Source of the DNA: Atherix ibis
Taxonomy: Eukaryota; Arthropoda; Insecta; Diptera; Athericidae
Length of the DNA: 64,000 bases
Direction: 5' to 3'
Assembly (NCBI GenBank): GCA_958298945.1
Contig: OY282605.1
Span: 36,806,811 to 36,870,810 of the forward strand
Below are positions 44,661-57,059 of this stretch, piece by piece. Within the stretch, counting starts at the first letter, position 1, and each line of letters opens with the position of its first letter. A program made the position numbers and the translations under genes. The notes under the pieces were generated by a model. The model was not told where the DNA came from and ran no database searches. It saw nothing but the letters and a program-made list of their open reading frames with translations.

Positions 44661-46595
44661 TGATTTTTATGTAAACACAAAGAAAATAAAATAATTTCAT
44701 AATATTTTCAAGAACAATATCTTTTAGCTTCAAGTATGAAAAATATCTATTTAGGGTTAAAGAAAAATATATTTTTATGAAAAAATATAAGATTCAAAAT
44801 ATAAATCAAATTATTTTCGTAATATTTCAAGGTTTCAAATATGAAAGATTGCCACAAGTTCAGTTAAGAAAATAAAAAAATTTAAACCATTTTCAAATAA
44901 TACAACCTTCAGTTGACTCTTCGTTATTTTTAATTAGTATCAAAAATCAAAGAAACAATTAATGAATAATATAGAAATAAATTTTAAATTACACCAAACA
45001 ATATGAGAATATAGTAGAATTATAATAAATTCAAGGCTTCTGGATTTGAAAGTTTCCAATTATGAAAGAGGAAAAGAGTAAAAATGTATACGCAAATTTC
45101 CATTCAACATAATCACAGGGCAATATTAAAAGATATAATTACAAATTAATCAAAATGTGTATAGTCGTTGTACTCGTACTCTTAGAAATGTTGATGGGGC
45201 GAATTTGTATTATTTGAAATGCAGCGTAAAGTTTTCATGTTAAATTAAATAAAATATTACTTCAATTTAAGTTGAAAGCGTTGAAATATTATTAATAGCA
45301 CGATGTTTATGCGATTAAGTATCCAAATTGCAAAATCTGCCATAAATAAGCCCGAGTCAGATGTGGGTCGGCTGGGCTCCCTTGACTGTGGTCGCCTCTA
45401 AGAGAACAGATTTTGTTCAGGTGTTGGCAAAACTCTTATGTTTAATTAAGTGGAGAACAATTAATTTAAAAGCTTTTCATTTAATTAATAACTAAGACAA
45501 AAAAAATTCGTTAATATAAATAAGTTATAAAATATAAATTATTTAAGCTGTAAAGAAGAAAGAAAAATTCAGACTTTCGAATGCGGACTGGAACTGGAAC
45601 AACAGATTCTAATGTATTTGATGAGAAATTTCTTCGTGAAAATATTTTTCATACAGGTAAAATATAATTCGTTCTGTTACAAATAAAATTTATTATATAG
45701 TGTCTTTTTAAAATTTGTACATTCATAATAATTACTAAGAATTTTCGAATAAATATGACAGCCATAAAGCTATATATTATATAATATTGTAGATTAAATA
45801 TTTAAAATTCTTAAATTGTTTTTATAAAATAATAAAGGAATATTCATTTCTAAGTCTGGAAAATATAGCTCTGTTATATGATAACTATCAAACATGTTAG
45901 GATAGTATTTTTTTAAATTAAATTTTACTATTTTATAATTTAAATTATTTAATTACTAAAAAATTTGTACAAATTATAAAAACTTTCTATAAATTTAAAT
46001 GACTCTGTCTTAGACATATTTTATTTTGCACCCGCCGTGGAGACTCTAAAAATTTACAAATAATTTAAAAAAAGTCATTGTATTTTGGTGTTAAATTGTC
46101 ATTGGCGCGTATTAATTTAATTATAAAGAATTAGAGGCTGTCTAATATTTAAAATTTTTATTTAGACTATATACGGTTTGAATAATAAAATGCCACAACT
46201 CAAATAACATAAGCTGGTGAAATCCATAATAAATACGTCTCTGTGTATGCTAATTGGACATCTAAAAATAAGTATGACATACAAAAAATTCTTTCGATCA
46301 TTTAAAAACCACCATCCGTCACTTAAAGCTAGAAATATGCAAAAAAAAGTCATTTATAATTATCGCAACCAAAAGGAACGAGTCCTGCAAGATGTCTAAT
46401 TTCTTTGTTAATGTGCACTCCTTCATTAGAAATTGTCACTCACATATATCTGGTACCAGGCTCCTTTTTATAATACTGATAAAGCAAATCGTTGCGGTCA
46501 AATAAGAGTGGGTACGTTAAATTTAAATGGAGAAGGGATCTTAGACGTACCGTAATAATTTATTGACTTAAAATAATAAAATTTTATTTTGTAAT
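44661..46595. other. AT-rich interval, one possible repeat R scrap
   Basis: Mostly AT-rich unassigned sequence. Near 46310-46395 the text ...AACGAGTCCTGCAAG... resembles part of repeat R. A short GC-richer patch at 45350-45415 (GGTCGGCTGGGCTCCC) was not identified. Confidence 0.4.
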
Positions 46596-46605
46596 AAAAA
46601 CAAAG

Positions 46606-47400
46606 AGGAAGGCGATCAGCTTAGATACTAAAATTAAAATTTTAGATCAACTTGCAACAGGACAAGGTGCAACGGCTGTCGGAAAGCATTTTGGTATTCA
46701 TGAAGCTACCAAACGATTAAAAAAAAATGAAACTGCGATCAGAAAATCTATTTGTTCTGGGATAAAAAATATGTACAGATTAGATGACAAGTTTTCTTAA
46801 AAAACATGCTCTCCATAATATAAAAATTAAGGGAGAAACTGCGTCTGCAGATGAATTGGCTGCCAAAGAATTTCCTCAAAAACTTAGACAAATTATTGAA
46901 GATGGAGGATACACCCAAGATCAAGTTTGGAATATAGATAAAAGTCGCCTTTTTTGGAAAAAAATGCCTAGAAGAACTTATATTGCAAAATCGCAGAAAA
47001 CTGGCGATGGTTTTAAAGAAGCAAAGGACCGTGCAACATTGTTGTTTTGTTCCAATGCTTCAGGAGAACGTATGTTAAAACCACTGCTAGTAAATTGTGC
47101 CTTAAGACCACGCTCGATGAATGGTGTAGATATCAATAAATTGCCAATTCACTGGACAGTAAACAAAAAGTTCTGGGTGACCAGTGCAATCTTCACAGAA
47201 TGGTTTCAGAAATACTTCATCCCAGAAGTTAGACGGTACATGAATGCAAAATGTCTAGAATTTAAAGTTTTGGTCGTCAAGCACCTTAAAGCCATCTGGT
47301 CTTGGAGCACCCAAATGTGCAATTTTGTTTTCTTTCGCCTAATACTACATCTTTAATACAACCGCCTAATACTAAATCTTTTTTAGGTCTGAAACCAATC
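46606..47400 (+). pseudogene. Tigger-like transposase relic (DDE_1 family)
   Basis: 46606-46770 reads RKAISLDTKIKILDQL and VGKHFGIHEAT, the pipsqueak-type helix-turn-helix at the N-terminus of pogo/Tigger transposases. The CENP-B-type part that should follow is largely missing. From 46784 the frame reads LKKHALHNIKIKGETAS and VWNIDKSRLFWKKMPRR (first Asp kept, but DETG is now DKSR), then KPLLVNCALRPRSMN. Near 47275 the DNAPGHP block with the second Asp is lost to a deletion and frameshift, and LSPNTTSLIQPPNT replaces LIQPMDQG, so the third Asp is gone. No terminal repeats were found. It belongs to the same broad family as the 19.3-kb element but not to the same subfamily. Confidence 0.78.
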
Positions 47401-47739
47401 TATTATTCTTCCATTTAGCCAATATCTTTTTTTACACGAATTTTTTGGGAACATATCTATCGTGTAAAAAGAGAATCAGGTGTAATTCGATAAAGAATTC
47501 ACTTCTCTTATAATAAATTTTTGAATGAAGATTATAACAAATTTATGGAGCAATTAAGCAGCATTTTTAGAGGAGTTTTAATCAACTTTTGATAAAATAA
47601 AAAAATTAAAAAAATTGTGACTTGAAAAAGACTTATTTTAACTTCAGAATTAGATTATTTTATTTTTGGTAAAGAAAAAACTTAAAAATTAGTTTTAAAA
47701 ATAAATGTATTAAAAGATCGGACTTAAAAAAAACACATA

Positions 47740-50300
47740 TATGCATTTATAAACATAGACATGAGACACAGTCGCTCCTATGGAGCTTATAGCGGCACTA
47801 GAGACTCTGTGAACTCTCTCCATCTGCTTCTGTCTTGGGCTAGCCTTTTCACTTCCGACCATGACTTGCCAATTTGTTGGTGTTCGCGCTCGACTGATCT
47901 TCTCCAAGTGGTCCTTAGTCGTCCTCTGCTGGACCACCTACGGACATAGCAAGGATGGCACTAGATTGGAACCTACTGTAGCCCTGTGGGTTCCAATCTA
48001 GTGCCATCCTTGCTATGTCCGTAGGTGGCTTTCGCAAGGTGTGGCCAATCCAACACCATTTCCTGCGTTTGATTTCAGCTAGCAGGGGTATTTGCTTTGT
48101 GAGAAGAAGCAGCTCATGGTTCGTTATCCAGTTCGGCCAGAAGATCTTGCTTATACGCCTCAAGCATCTGTTCACAAATGTTTGAGGCTTACAAGTCGTG
48201 CTGTCGGTTACTTTCCATGTTTCGCAGCCGTACAGCAGGACTGGCTTGACGATTGAACTGAATATTCGAAGTTAGAGTGCTATGGAGAGGTGGTTGGAAC
48301 GCCACACGTTCCTAAGTGAGGTGTACGCTTGTCGCACCTTGTTGATGCGCGTTTGGATGTCTGCCAAGGTAACAGAACTTTTCGACATCTTCAACTTGGG
48401 TACAGTGTAGCATCAAGGGCCTCTCGCAGGTGGCGCCGATACGCATCAATTTGGTCTTCTTGATGTTGATTCTCATCCCCACTTCGTCGGCGTTGGAGGC
48501 CTTGATGTTGATTCTTCTTGATGTTGATTCTCCTGAATGCCGTTGAAGGTGTGGGACAAGAGGCATATGTCGTCGGCGTAGTCCAGGTCGTGGAGCTTCT
48601 CACGCAGTGTCCACTGGATACCGTTGCTGGCTGTGTTGTTAGTGCGTTGAAGGACTAAGTCTAGGGCGATTATGAAGAGGATAGGCGAGATTACGCAATC
48701 CTGCCTGACTCCTCTCGAAATGTTGAATGGATCGCTGTTTCGTCCTTTGAAGCGAACTCTACACGGGGCCTCACGGTATAGTTCTCGGATGAGATCGATG
48801 ATGGCCTGTGGGATGCCAAGTTCAGCCAGAGCACTCCAAATGGCGTCGCGAGAAATCGCGGGTGCTTTGCTGTTCTTGAGCTTGTTGACTGTTGTTGTGA
48901 ACTCCATAATCGTGGGCGGTGTTGTTGGGATGGATCTTCGTGGGTTTCTGCGCATCACTGGTGGAGGAGGATGGAATTCTGGAGCTACTGGAAGGGATTC
49001 GGAGAAGAATTCCTTCCAGCGGTCAAGTTGTCCTTCATCCGTAGAGAGAGCTTGACCGTGTTTGTTCTTAAGTGGTAGCAGTGAGGGTGTTATTTTTCCG
49101 GATAGTTTGCGAATTGATGCATAGACACTGCGGATGTCGCTCCGGTGTGCAGCTGCTTCTACTTTGCTGGCTATTCCGTTAAAGTAGTTCCTCTTGTCAT
49201 CCCTTGCCATGCGTTTGACCATCTTTTGAGCAAGGTTGTACCTCGCCTGTAGATGGTGCCTTTCCTCGCGGGTTTGAGCAGTTTGGAGTAGACCTTTCAG
49301 ATTTTTTCGTTCTTCTATTTGAGTCCAGGTTGATTCGCGGATCCACTCTTTCCTCTTGTAGTTCCGGAAGCCCGTTGCTTCCTCTGCAGCGGACTTTAGT
49401 TTGCGTAGTAGAGAAGGCCATGTCAGCCTTTTGGCATTGTGGCTAACTTCTTCCAGCTTGTTCGCAAATATCTCGGCTGTCTCTGGATTCTGCAAGCGTT
49501 GGATGTCGTGCCGGCGTTCTGCGCGACCTTGTTTTTTAGTTGCCGCAGGCCTTAGTTTGACCACCCCAAGTAACAGCTGATGGTCGCTGTATATGTCAGC
49601 TCCTCGGATTTTCTTGACGTCCAGGAGCAATCCGAGGAATTTTTTGCTTATCAGGATGTGGTCTATCTGGTTGCGGGTCACACGATCCGGAGACTGCCAG
49701 GTGTATTTGTGGATGTTCTTGTGAGGAAACTTGGTGCCACCGATGAAGAGTTGATGAGCTGAGCAGAGGTCAGTGAGACGGTTCCCGTTATCGTTTCCCT
49801 CTGCGTGGAGGCTGTGTGTTCCAATAACCGAGCGAAGATCAGTGTTGTCCTGGCCTACTTTAGCGTTAAAGTCGCCAATGACAATTTTGATGTCGCTCTT
49901 CAGGGCGGATTGAATATACGTCTCTAGTTGGTGGTAGAAGGCTTCTTTGTTGGCGTCATTATCTACTTCGGTTGGGGCATAGCACTGCACGATGGTGATG
50001 TTTCGGAACTTCGAGTGAAACCTGCCTGTCAGAATGCAATCGGAGACCGGTTTGTAGCCCATGAGAGATCTCTTTGCGTTGGCTGATAGGATCAATCCGA
50101 CTCCACAGTGGTGGCCGCTGTCGTTGCCGCTGTAGATGAAGTGCTCACCCGTCTGCGTTGTGAGGTTTCCTTGATGTTTCCACCTTATCTCGGAGATTCC
50201 CAGGATGTCGAGGTTGTAGCGTCACATTTCGGAGGCAGCTTGCGCCAGTCGAGAAGTTTGGGAAAGAGTCCGCACGTTCCAGGTACCTATTCGGGTTGTT
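47740..50300 (-). pseudogene. RTE endonuclease/reverse transcriptase, interrupted
   Basis: Read on the minus strand: RIGTWNVRTLSQTSR and LGISEIRW (endonuclease, split from the rest by one TGA near 50222), an open stretch of 540 codons (50095-48473) with IVIGDFNAKVGQDNTDLRS and YSDHQLL (endonuclease catalytic blocks), then RT blocks LKNSKAPAI, GVRQDCVISPILFIIALDLV and the catalytic DYADDICLLSHTF (near 48560-48585). After this a local rearrangement repeats ATCAACATCAAG three times and shifts the frame. MRINIKKTKLMRIGATC and CRRISKIFWPNWITNHELL follow in other frames, then WIGHTLRK. At 47934-48028 an inverted duplication replaces coding sequence. Only a few lesions in 850 codons suggest it is young compared with the other LINEs here. 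Confidence 0.85.
47934..48028. repeat. Perfect 40-bp inverted duplication inside the RTE element
   Basis: Arm 47934-47973 (starting CCACCTACGGACATAGC) and arm 47989-48028 are exact complements with a 15-base spacer. On the minus strand the coding text MALDWNPQGY is followed directly by its own complement, so the Gly/Arg-rich stretch expected next in RTE proteins is missing. This is a fold-back rearrangement, not an inserted element. Confidence 0.92.
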
Positions 50301-50439
50301 CGATGAAAGGCAAATGAGTTTGGTCCGGATGCTTCTTCTTGTGCTGTTTCTTGATAAGGTATTTTTTTATAGCTTACGGCTTATCAAGCCAGCGAAGTTT
50401 ATCAGGCCAGCGAAGTTTTAACTTCGTTCAATTTTTTCT

Positions 50440-50700
50440 TATAAAGCTTAGTAGAAACACAGATAATCTTCAAAATTTAGAGTATTTAAAATATTATAAT
50501 ATTCATCAAGTATTGGCTGAATTACACAGCCATAAATGTACCAAAAAATTATCAAAAATTACCTGGAAAGGCTTATGTCTGTCGGGGTGACTATTTTAAT
50601 CTGAATTTAACTTGATTTTATTTAGTTCTATTTGCCAAAGCAAAAACTCGATATAACCATTTAAATGGTACTTTAAACTAATATTTTTGAATAAAATTAG
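50440..50700 (-). repeat. Interspersed repeat R, copy 6 (partial)
   Basis: Contains TTGGCTGAATTACACAGCC and CAAAAATTACCTGG followed by TTTACTT/TTTAGTTCTA-type text in the same order as copies 1, 5 and 7. It lies directly beside the 5' end of the RTE element. Confidence 0.45.
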
Positions 50701-52715
50701 TATTATTAAAAATACTAAAGAACAGTTGTTTTGTTGTTATTATTTAAAATAATATCAGTACTGAAATGACATATCACTTAAATCCATTTAAGTACTGAGA
50801 AGAAATTTTTACTACATTTAAAGAATTTTTTTTTTTTGCCTTTAAAATAATTTCTAAATTTTTTGACTTAATAATAAGTTGAGTGTAGTATTTATCAAAA
50901 CACAACTAACCCTTAGCAAAATTGATTTTATATAGAAAGTCAAACCAAGTTATGAAAGTAAATTAAATTCGAAAGTAAAAAAAAAACAAATTATGTTTTA
51001 CAAAAGTTTCCGTTTTATATTAAAAAGTCAATGAAATTTATTGTATTGACTTGTGAGCAAAATAAGTAAGATTGAGTACACTATGGTGGCGGTAATTTTA
51101 TTTTATTCCTTTTTTGACTAAAAAATATGCATATTTAACAATGAATAGAGCAACTGAGGGTTTCATGCAAATGAACAACAATTTGATATTTCTATCGGGT
51201 CCGGAACTTGCTTGAATTGCCTATTTATAACACCATAAACACAGGGGCGATATTTAGTCACGACAGGTAAACACAATACTTCGTATTCGTACTTGGAATA
51301 AATTATGCTGATAAAAATTTTTGCGACGAGAAAAATCCCTGCAGGTGGTAGTGACTGGGTTCGATTCTAAATTCAAACTTCTATAATATCGTATATACTC
51401 GTTCATATAATAGCATATATTAGTTGGTTCGCGAATCGATCTCAATTAAGATATTTCAAAGCGTTTGATTAGGAGCGGAAATTAAGTTTATTCGATTGAA
51501 AAGTCATACGTCTATTGGGTGGTTCACCGTTTGGCAGATAGTATAATTTCTATTTTCATATCTAAATGACTTTTTATACAATAAAAGCAAAAAATATGGT
51601 GTACTTCAGAAACTTTGATCCTTCGATAATTATATCTTCAAAGCTGAGAACTAGTGTTTTGCTATAACAAAGTTTCTATTCGATTTTTAGTAGAGACGGT
51701 ATGTAAATCATATATAGAGACCTACTCGTATTCTTATGGTATCCGGTTCCGTTCTAATCATACACTTACTTAGAAAGGGATTATTACTGTGCGCTTCTAT
51801 GAACGACGCCTTTTCCATGCTCTCATGGTCTATTTGCAAAAAACTTTCGAATATCAACTGAAAAAAAAAATTCAAGAATCGACTATTTGTAATGCTCTGA
51901 ATGTATTACCATAATGAATGTGGCAATTTACAACTGAGTTATATGCTATTTGATTTTTATGGCATGAAATTATCGCTAATTTATGTGCTTCCAAATTGAA
52001 CAAGAAAACCGTTTACCACCACAACAACCCACAGCCAAAAGTGATTGTATTTTGACAGGTATTCTAATGTCTTATTCGATTGTAATTAAGCTCAATAAAA
52101 AATTATTTTTCTCCACGTTGACTACAATTTCTCAAGTGATTTTTTGGAATATTTTACAATTATTTTTTTGTTGATTTCTTTGCGGTTAATATATTTGCCG
52201 CAATATCATTTGGTAAACAAAGTTAATACTATAAGAATGATTGTGTTTATTTTACGCTTATTTAACTTAAATGGTTTATTTTAACCTACATTTAATATTT
52301 GTTATAAAGACTTTATTTAAGAAAATTGATTATTATTTATTTTCGAATTTTCATTGCATGTCTTGATGATGGAACAATTTTCTATTTAAGGTTATGTTCA
52401 TAAAAGTGTGTTTTCGTTATTCCATTTATCTGACAAATTTTGTATAATAGATAATATTTTTTTTTGTAAATAAAATTATTTTAAAGAACATTTTTTACTT
52501 TTGGGTACATTTTTAGGTAATTATTCAATATTTTTTTAAATAAAAGAAAAAAAAACTTCCTTACTTCACTAATAACAGACTATCCATTTTATTGTTAAGA
52601 AAATTTAAGTTTTTAAACATAAAAATGTTATAAATATTATGTATTTATCTTTTAAATTAGATTAAAAATTTGCTATATCGTATTTTTTATTGTTAAACTA
52701 TGAAACAATGCGTTC
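50701..52715. other. AT-rich interval without a recognised gene
   Basis: No motif recognised. A tRNA-like GGGTTCGATTC at about 51356 is not embedded in a cloverleaf. Short frames show no domain. Confidence 0.5.
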
Positions 52716-52719
52716 AAAT

Positions 52720-53530
52720 TCCGTTTCGCACTTTCAGAGGAGATTTTTCTACAGTGATATGGCTCATTTGTGGTTCCGTCAATAAAAGGGACTCTAATAC
52801 TATATAAGCAGCTGTGGAGGAGCCATTGTATTCCCAAAGAGTGACTGTCTGGTGTGCATTTTTATCTGAAGATATGGTGCAAGTACTCGAACTCAGAAAA
52901 ACTTTAATATAAGAAATTTTCAGAAGCCATTGTATTAGAAAATAATTTGCTTGTACTTGCAAAAATGTTGATGGGAGCAATTTTCAGAAGCCATTGTATC
53001 CACAAAAAGCGACTGTCTGGTGTGTATTTTTTTTTTAAATTAATCGTACTCCTAAAAATATTGATGGGAGGAATTTGGAGAAGCTATTGTATCCCCAAAA
53101 AGGGAGTGTCTGGTATTCATTTTTATCTAAAGGTGTGGAGAAATTTTCAATAGCCATTGTATCCGAAAAAAATGACTGTCTGGTATGCTTTTTTATCTGA
53201 AGGTGTTGTGGAAGTAAACATACTCAGAAAAATTTTGATGGGAGGAATTTTCATTATCCATTGTATCCACAAAAAGGAACTGTCTGTTGTGCATTTTTTT
53301 GGAGGTACAATAGAAAAACTAAGAATTAATCGTACTCCCAAAAATGTTGATGGGAGGAATTTTTGGAAACCATTGGATCTCTAAAAAGTAACTGCCTGGT
53401 GTGCATTTTTATCTGAAGGTGTTTGGTTGAAGTACACGTACTTAGAAAAATATCGATGGGAGCAAATTTGAGAAGCCATTGTATCCGCAAAACCTGGTCA
53501 GTGTGCATTTTTGTCAACAGGGTCACTATC
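52720..53530. repeat. Degenerate tandem repeat, unit about 105 bp
   Basis: The landmark CCATTGTAT (or one-base variants) occurs near 52822, 52927, 52992, 53082, 53155, 53258, 53371 and 53478. Full units of about 103-113 bp read ATGTTGATGGGAGGAATTTT, AAGCCATTGTATCC, GACTGTCTGGTGTGCATTTT and TATCTGAAGGTG in this order; shorter spacings (65-90) come from units with internal deletions. The short open frames on both strands are a product of the repetition. No known satellite was recognised. Confidence 0.85.
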
Positions 53531-53699
53531 AATTATGATTGATAAAGCTATAAAGTAACCGAATTTTAATATTTAATGGTTACAAGTCATACAACATGAG
53601 AAATTTTGTCTTTTATGTCCAAAAAGCTCTTATAAAGCATAATTTTAAAATTTTGAGGTTTCAATTATTTTTTTTACTTATTGTATAAAAAATAGTACC

Positions 53700-54010
53700 T
53701 ATTTTTCAAACTTTAGAGTATTTTAAAACCAACATCCGTCAAGAATTGTCCGAATTTTAGCCCGAAATATACGGAAAATTTATTAAAAATTACCTCAAAA
53801 GAATCGAGTCTAGCAAGACATTTTTTCATAATTATTCTAAAAAATTATAAATAAAAAACTAATAGTAAAAATTATTCAATATAGAAAATTCAAAAATTTT
53901 ATCAAAATCTGAATTATACAATATTATTTTTGATATACTTTTACTTTCCAAAGTGTAAATTGGATTTACCTTAATTATTCTTTTTTTAATTTAAAAAAGC
54001 AGAAATTTCG
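53700..54010 (-). repeat. Interspersed repeat R, copy 7 (partial)
   Basis: Contains TTTTAGCCCGAAATATACGG, AAAAATTACCTC and AAAAGAATCGAGTC in the order seen in copies 1 and 5, then a CTTTCCAAAGTGTAAATTGG block shared in kind with copies 1 and 5. Confidence 0.5.
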
Positions 54011-55970
54011 ATTTTTAAGCTTATTTTCTTGGAATTTTTTTTTTATTTCCAAAATTTTTCTTGCTTAAAATAAGTGCAGCTAACTGAAAATATATATAAT
54101 ATTGCATTAAAAGAAGTAAATACGAGTAGGTTTAATGGTAATTCAACAAACATATGTACATAAAAGTTTTCGGATAACTTAACATTGAGGTTATGTTAAA
54201 TTTGCTCAACTGTAAAAATAAGTCATGAAATTATAATGTTATAGAAACAATAGTGGTTGAATTAAATTAAACATATTTATTACATCATATATATAAAAAT
54301 TTATTATTCTTCGAAATTAATAAATCAATATACAAGTTTGACAAATCGAAACGGCAAAGAAAAATGCTAGAAAATTTAATAAACTGAGGGTAGAATAAAC
54401 AAAACTGAAGTTTATTTTCGAACCGATCGAGGAAATACATATTTTTATTGAACCCAACTAAATGAAAATAATGTTTGCCATCAATCCACTACTGTAGCAA
54501 TTTAACTAGAAACCAAAGATGGAACATTGAAATTCCCATCTTCAGCTAGATTTGATGATATACTCATAGTGTACAGGAACTTAGATATATCAACTGAAAG
54601 GGAAAACAAAAACCTTATCCAATTTTCATGGTGATTTGGGTTTTTGATATGTTGAAATAGGATCACGGTTAATGTAGAATCATGAATTCTTGAATAGTAT
54701 CAGTCTTTTGTGGCTATTTTATATAAGTTTCGTTTTTGTTTTTGCATTTTTATTAGTGGTAAAGGGTAGTAATATGGATATTGAGAAAGGGAGAATTTTC
54801 CGAAGTTTATAAAGTCAGTTTTTTGATATATCAATGTCAAATTCTTTGGGACACTGATTTGAATTCATTTAGTTGCCTATATGGACAAGAATATATCATA
54901 AGAGACCCAAAACTGATAAACTTGATACTTGAGCAAACACAGAGGATTACGGATATAGCAAAGAATGCTAATTTCTAGAATTGAAAGTCAAAATCAACCA
55001 TGCACATTTACTGGTCTTTTGAGTTTTTCGGGTTGTGCATAATCTAATCAAGAAAAGGTTCTATTTTGTGTTTTTTTTCTCTTTAGCTAAATATTGTCAC
55101 TTTATCAAAAAAAAAAAAAGAATATATAAAATTTTATCCTATGTTGATAATGCATATTTATATCAAATTTAATTATTTTCACAAAAGTTCTTATTTTTTA
55201 TTAATAAATTTAATTATTTTTCATAAAAGTATATTATTTACAGTTATTTTATATGGCTATCCGAAGATATGTATGGCATTTATAGTACCTGCCAGTAAGT
55301 ACAACTGTTGCTGACACAAAATTGCAGCCCATCATCGTAAAACATTCAGGCCTGAAGTGCCTTCAGTATTATATGTGCAGGCCAATTGATTTACTAAGAA
55401 TAGATAAATCAGTCTAGACGCTTTCAAAAAAATAAATCATAAAACATAAGATCATAAGTAAAAATATGCCTACACACGCATTTATTTTTGAAAATTGAAA
55501 AAATAACAACTTTAAGTAAGAGTAATAGCAGCGCATCATACAAATCAGTTTTATGAAATTTTTTGACAAAAAATAGTTGTTTTTATCTTAAATTGCTTAG
55601 CAACAAACACTTTTCTATTATATTTATGAGTGTTTATAAATTTCAAGGATTTGTGGGTCGATCTTAGTACTGTATGGAAAATAAGTGATATCTTATTGAA
55701 AAATTAATAAATAAAAGAAAAACATATAAAAAAGTAGAAAAAAATGTCGGGTGCTCTGCAAAAATGGATTCAAATATCTCAAAATATACGAAGAAGATGA
55801 AAATGCTTTGTAAAAGACTTGCTTCACCAGAAAGTGGTAAGTTTAGTTAAAAAAAAAAGACTTTTTAAATCAACTACAACTGTACAAAATACATTGAAAA
55901 AATAATAAATTATAGGTTAATCAGAAAGGGGCTTATGGAAGCTGGATTGCCAGTAAGAAGTCCAAGAAAG
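54011..55970. other. Interval without a recognised gene
   Basis: A frame at 54781-54978 and the phrase RFDDILIVY near 54550 were inspected and not accepted as protein family members. The rest is AT-rich and unassigned. Confidence 0.45.
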
Positions 55971-55976
55971 GTATTA

Positions 55977-56930
55977 TTTATTATTATTAACCGGCAGTCC
56001 AGTCTAGGTCTCCTGAGTCCAAGAACTTCAGACATCCCAACTTCGTATCGCGGTCTTCCACTTCGACACTGCATGTTTTTTTGCGTCCCGGCTAACGCCA
56101 TTGTTCCCAAGAAGGCAAGGCGTATCCCATCTTCTGGGACCATAAATGGAGTATTGTAGGCTTTCCAAGCAAGATTAAGCGCCCAGCATACCACAGTCTA
56201 CTAAGATTAGTTTCATGTACAACCAGACAGTCACGGTAACGCTCCAGGATCTCATCATTATATAGGCTCTGAAATCGTACATCCTCATGTAGGGGGCAAA
56301 AACATCTTCGAAGAATTCTCCTCTTAAACGCTTTGATGTTATTATCGGCTCTGATACTCTGATCCCAAATACAAAAATTATTGAGCTCTTTCAAAACTAT
56401 AATCTCTTATCTGTATGCAATTAGTGGTAATTGGTCTTGTCTTCGATGCCGATGCTGCCAGCATGTACTTTATTTGACCGCCATTAATATGCAGCCGCAG
56501 ATTTTGCGCCGCCGGCTCAAATTTGATGAAGGTCTCTCATCTCATTCTGATCCATACGTTATGTCGAAGTCGACGGTGTCTGCTACAAACTGATCAGACT
56601 TAATGAGTATTGTGTCCCCCATACTTACCCCTCATTCTATAAAGTGCGTAAATGGTTCTGAAAGTGATTCTGCAGCTTTACTCTTCCTCTCACACTTGTC
56701 ATAGTCAGTCTAGTCATTCTAATGTATTTTTCTAGGCTGCCAAACTCTCTAATAGATGTGTTTAGTTTTACGCTGGTTATGCTATTTAAAGTCGACCGAC
56801 CATATTCGAATAATTTTTCCATCGACTGCGTCAGAGAGAAGATCTGATTTTGATGGAGTGAAGTGTCTCTAGTATGGACATTGCATTGATAGATTAAAAT
56901 TTTGTAAAGAAGGACATTCATTGACCTTTG
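55977..56930 (-). pseudogene. LINE reverse transcriptase C-terminal relic, clade uncertain
   Basis: On the minus strand from 56.93 kb: GSLEKYIRMTRLTMTSVRGR and VKLQNHFQNH, similar to the RT block before the catalytic core; AGSIGIEDKTN and ELNNFCIWDQSIRADNNI (the usual ...FTYLGS...ADNNI block), FKRRILRRCFCPLHEDVRFQ, YNDEILERYRD and RSGRPRYEV. This order belongs to the C-terminal region of many insect LINEs of the endonuclease-reverse transcriptase type. The catalytic box is not readable. The 3' end runs into a short ATT/TAA repeat (about 55975-56000), as for I-like or related elements. Many stops and shifts are present. Confidence 0.65.
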
Positions 56931-56984
56931 GAAAAATGGTAAAATGTTGGTCCTAAAGGACGTCGACAGAATTTTGGAATTTTA

Positions 56985-57057
56985 GGCGTTATTTTTTCTA
57001 CTACGGTACTGGTCCTATGAGCAACATTTCTGGCATCATGGCCTCGTTTAAAGATAT
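56985..57057 (+). pseudogene. Tc1-like transposase relic, part 1
   Basis: The plus strand reads FFYYGTGPMSNISGIM, corresponding to the Tc1 block VWGCFS-YGTG-L--I-GIM that lies between the first and second catalytic residues. It stops at the TA where the Mos1-like mariner H2 begins and resumes past that element. Confidence 0.6.
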
Positions 57058-57059
57058 TA

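Larger units (their letters stand above)
47720..50413 (-). mobile_element. RTE-clade non-LTR retrotransposon
   Basis: About 2.7 kb on the minus strand, with an apurinic-type endonuclease followed by reverse transcriptase and the C-terminal block RRKWCWIGHTLRK that is typical of RTE-type elements. The 5' end near 50.4 kb shows a short direct duplication around CCAGCGAAGTT. The 3' UTR holds GGAGCGACTGTG and ends in AT-rich sequence with ATGCATATATGTG. Both ends match the short element inside mariner D. The base composition is clearly more GC-rich than the flanks, as expected of a recent coding insert. It was not possible to identify a target-site duplication. Confidence 0.85.

Noticed and set aside
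48672..49055. 127-codon plus-strand frame in the RTE element
   Set aside because: It is antisense to the endonuclease/RT frame, which holds all recognised motifs.
51340..51370. GGGTTCGATTC as a tRNA T-loop
   Set aside because: No acceptor, D or anticodon stem could be paired around it.
54530..54980. Phrase RFDDILIVY and the frame 54781-54978 as possible retroelement or enzyme remains
   Set aside because: A single short match without neighbouring RT blocks; the later frame has no recognisable domain.
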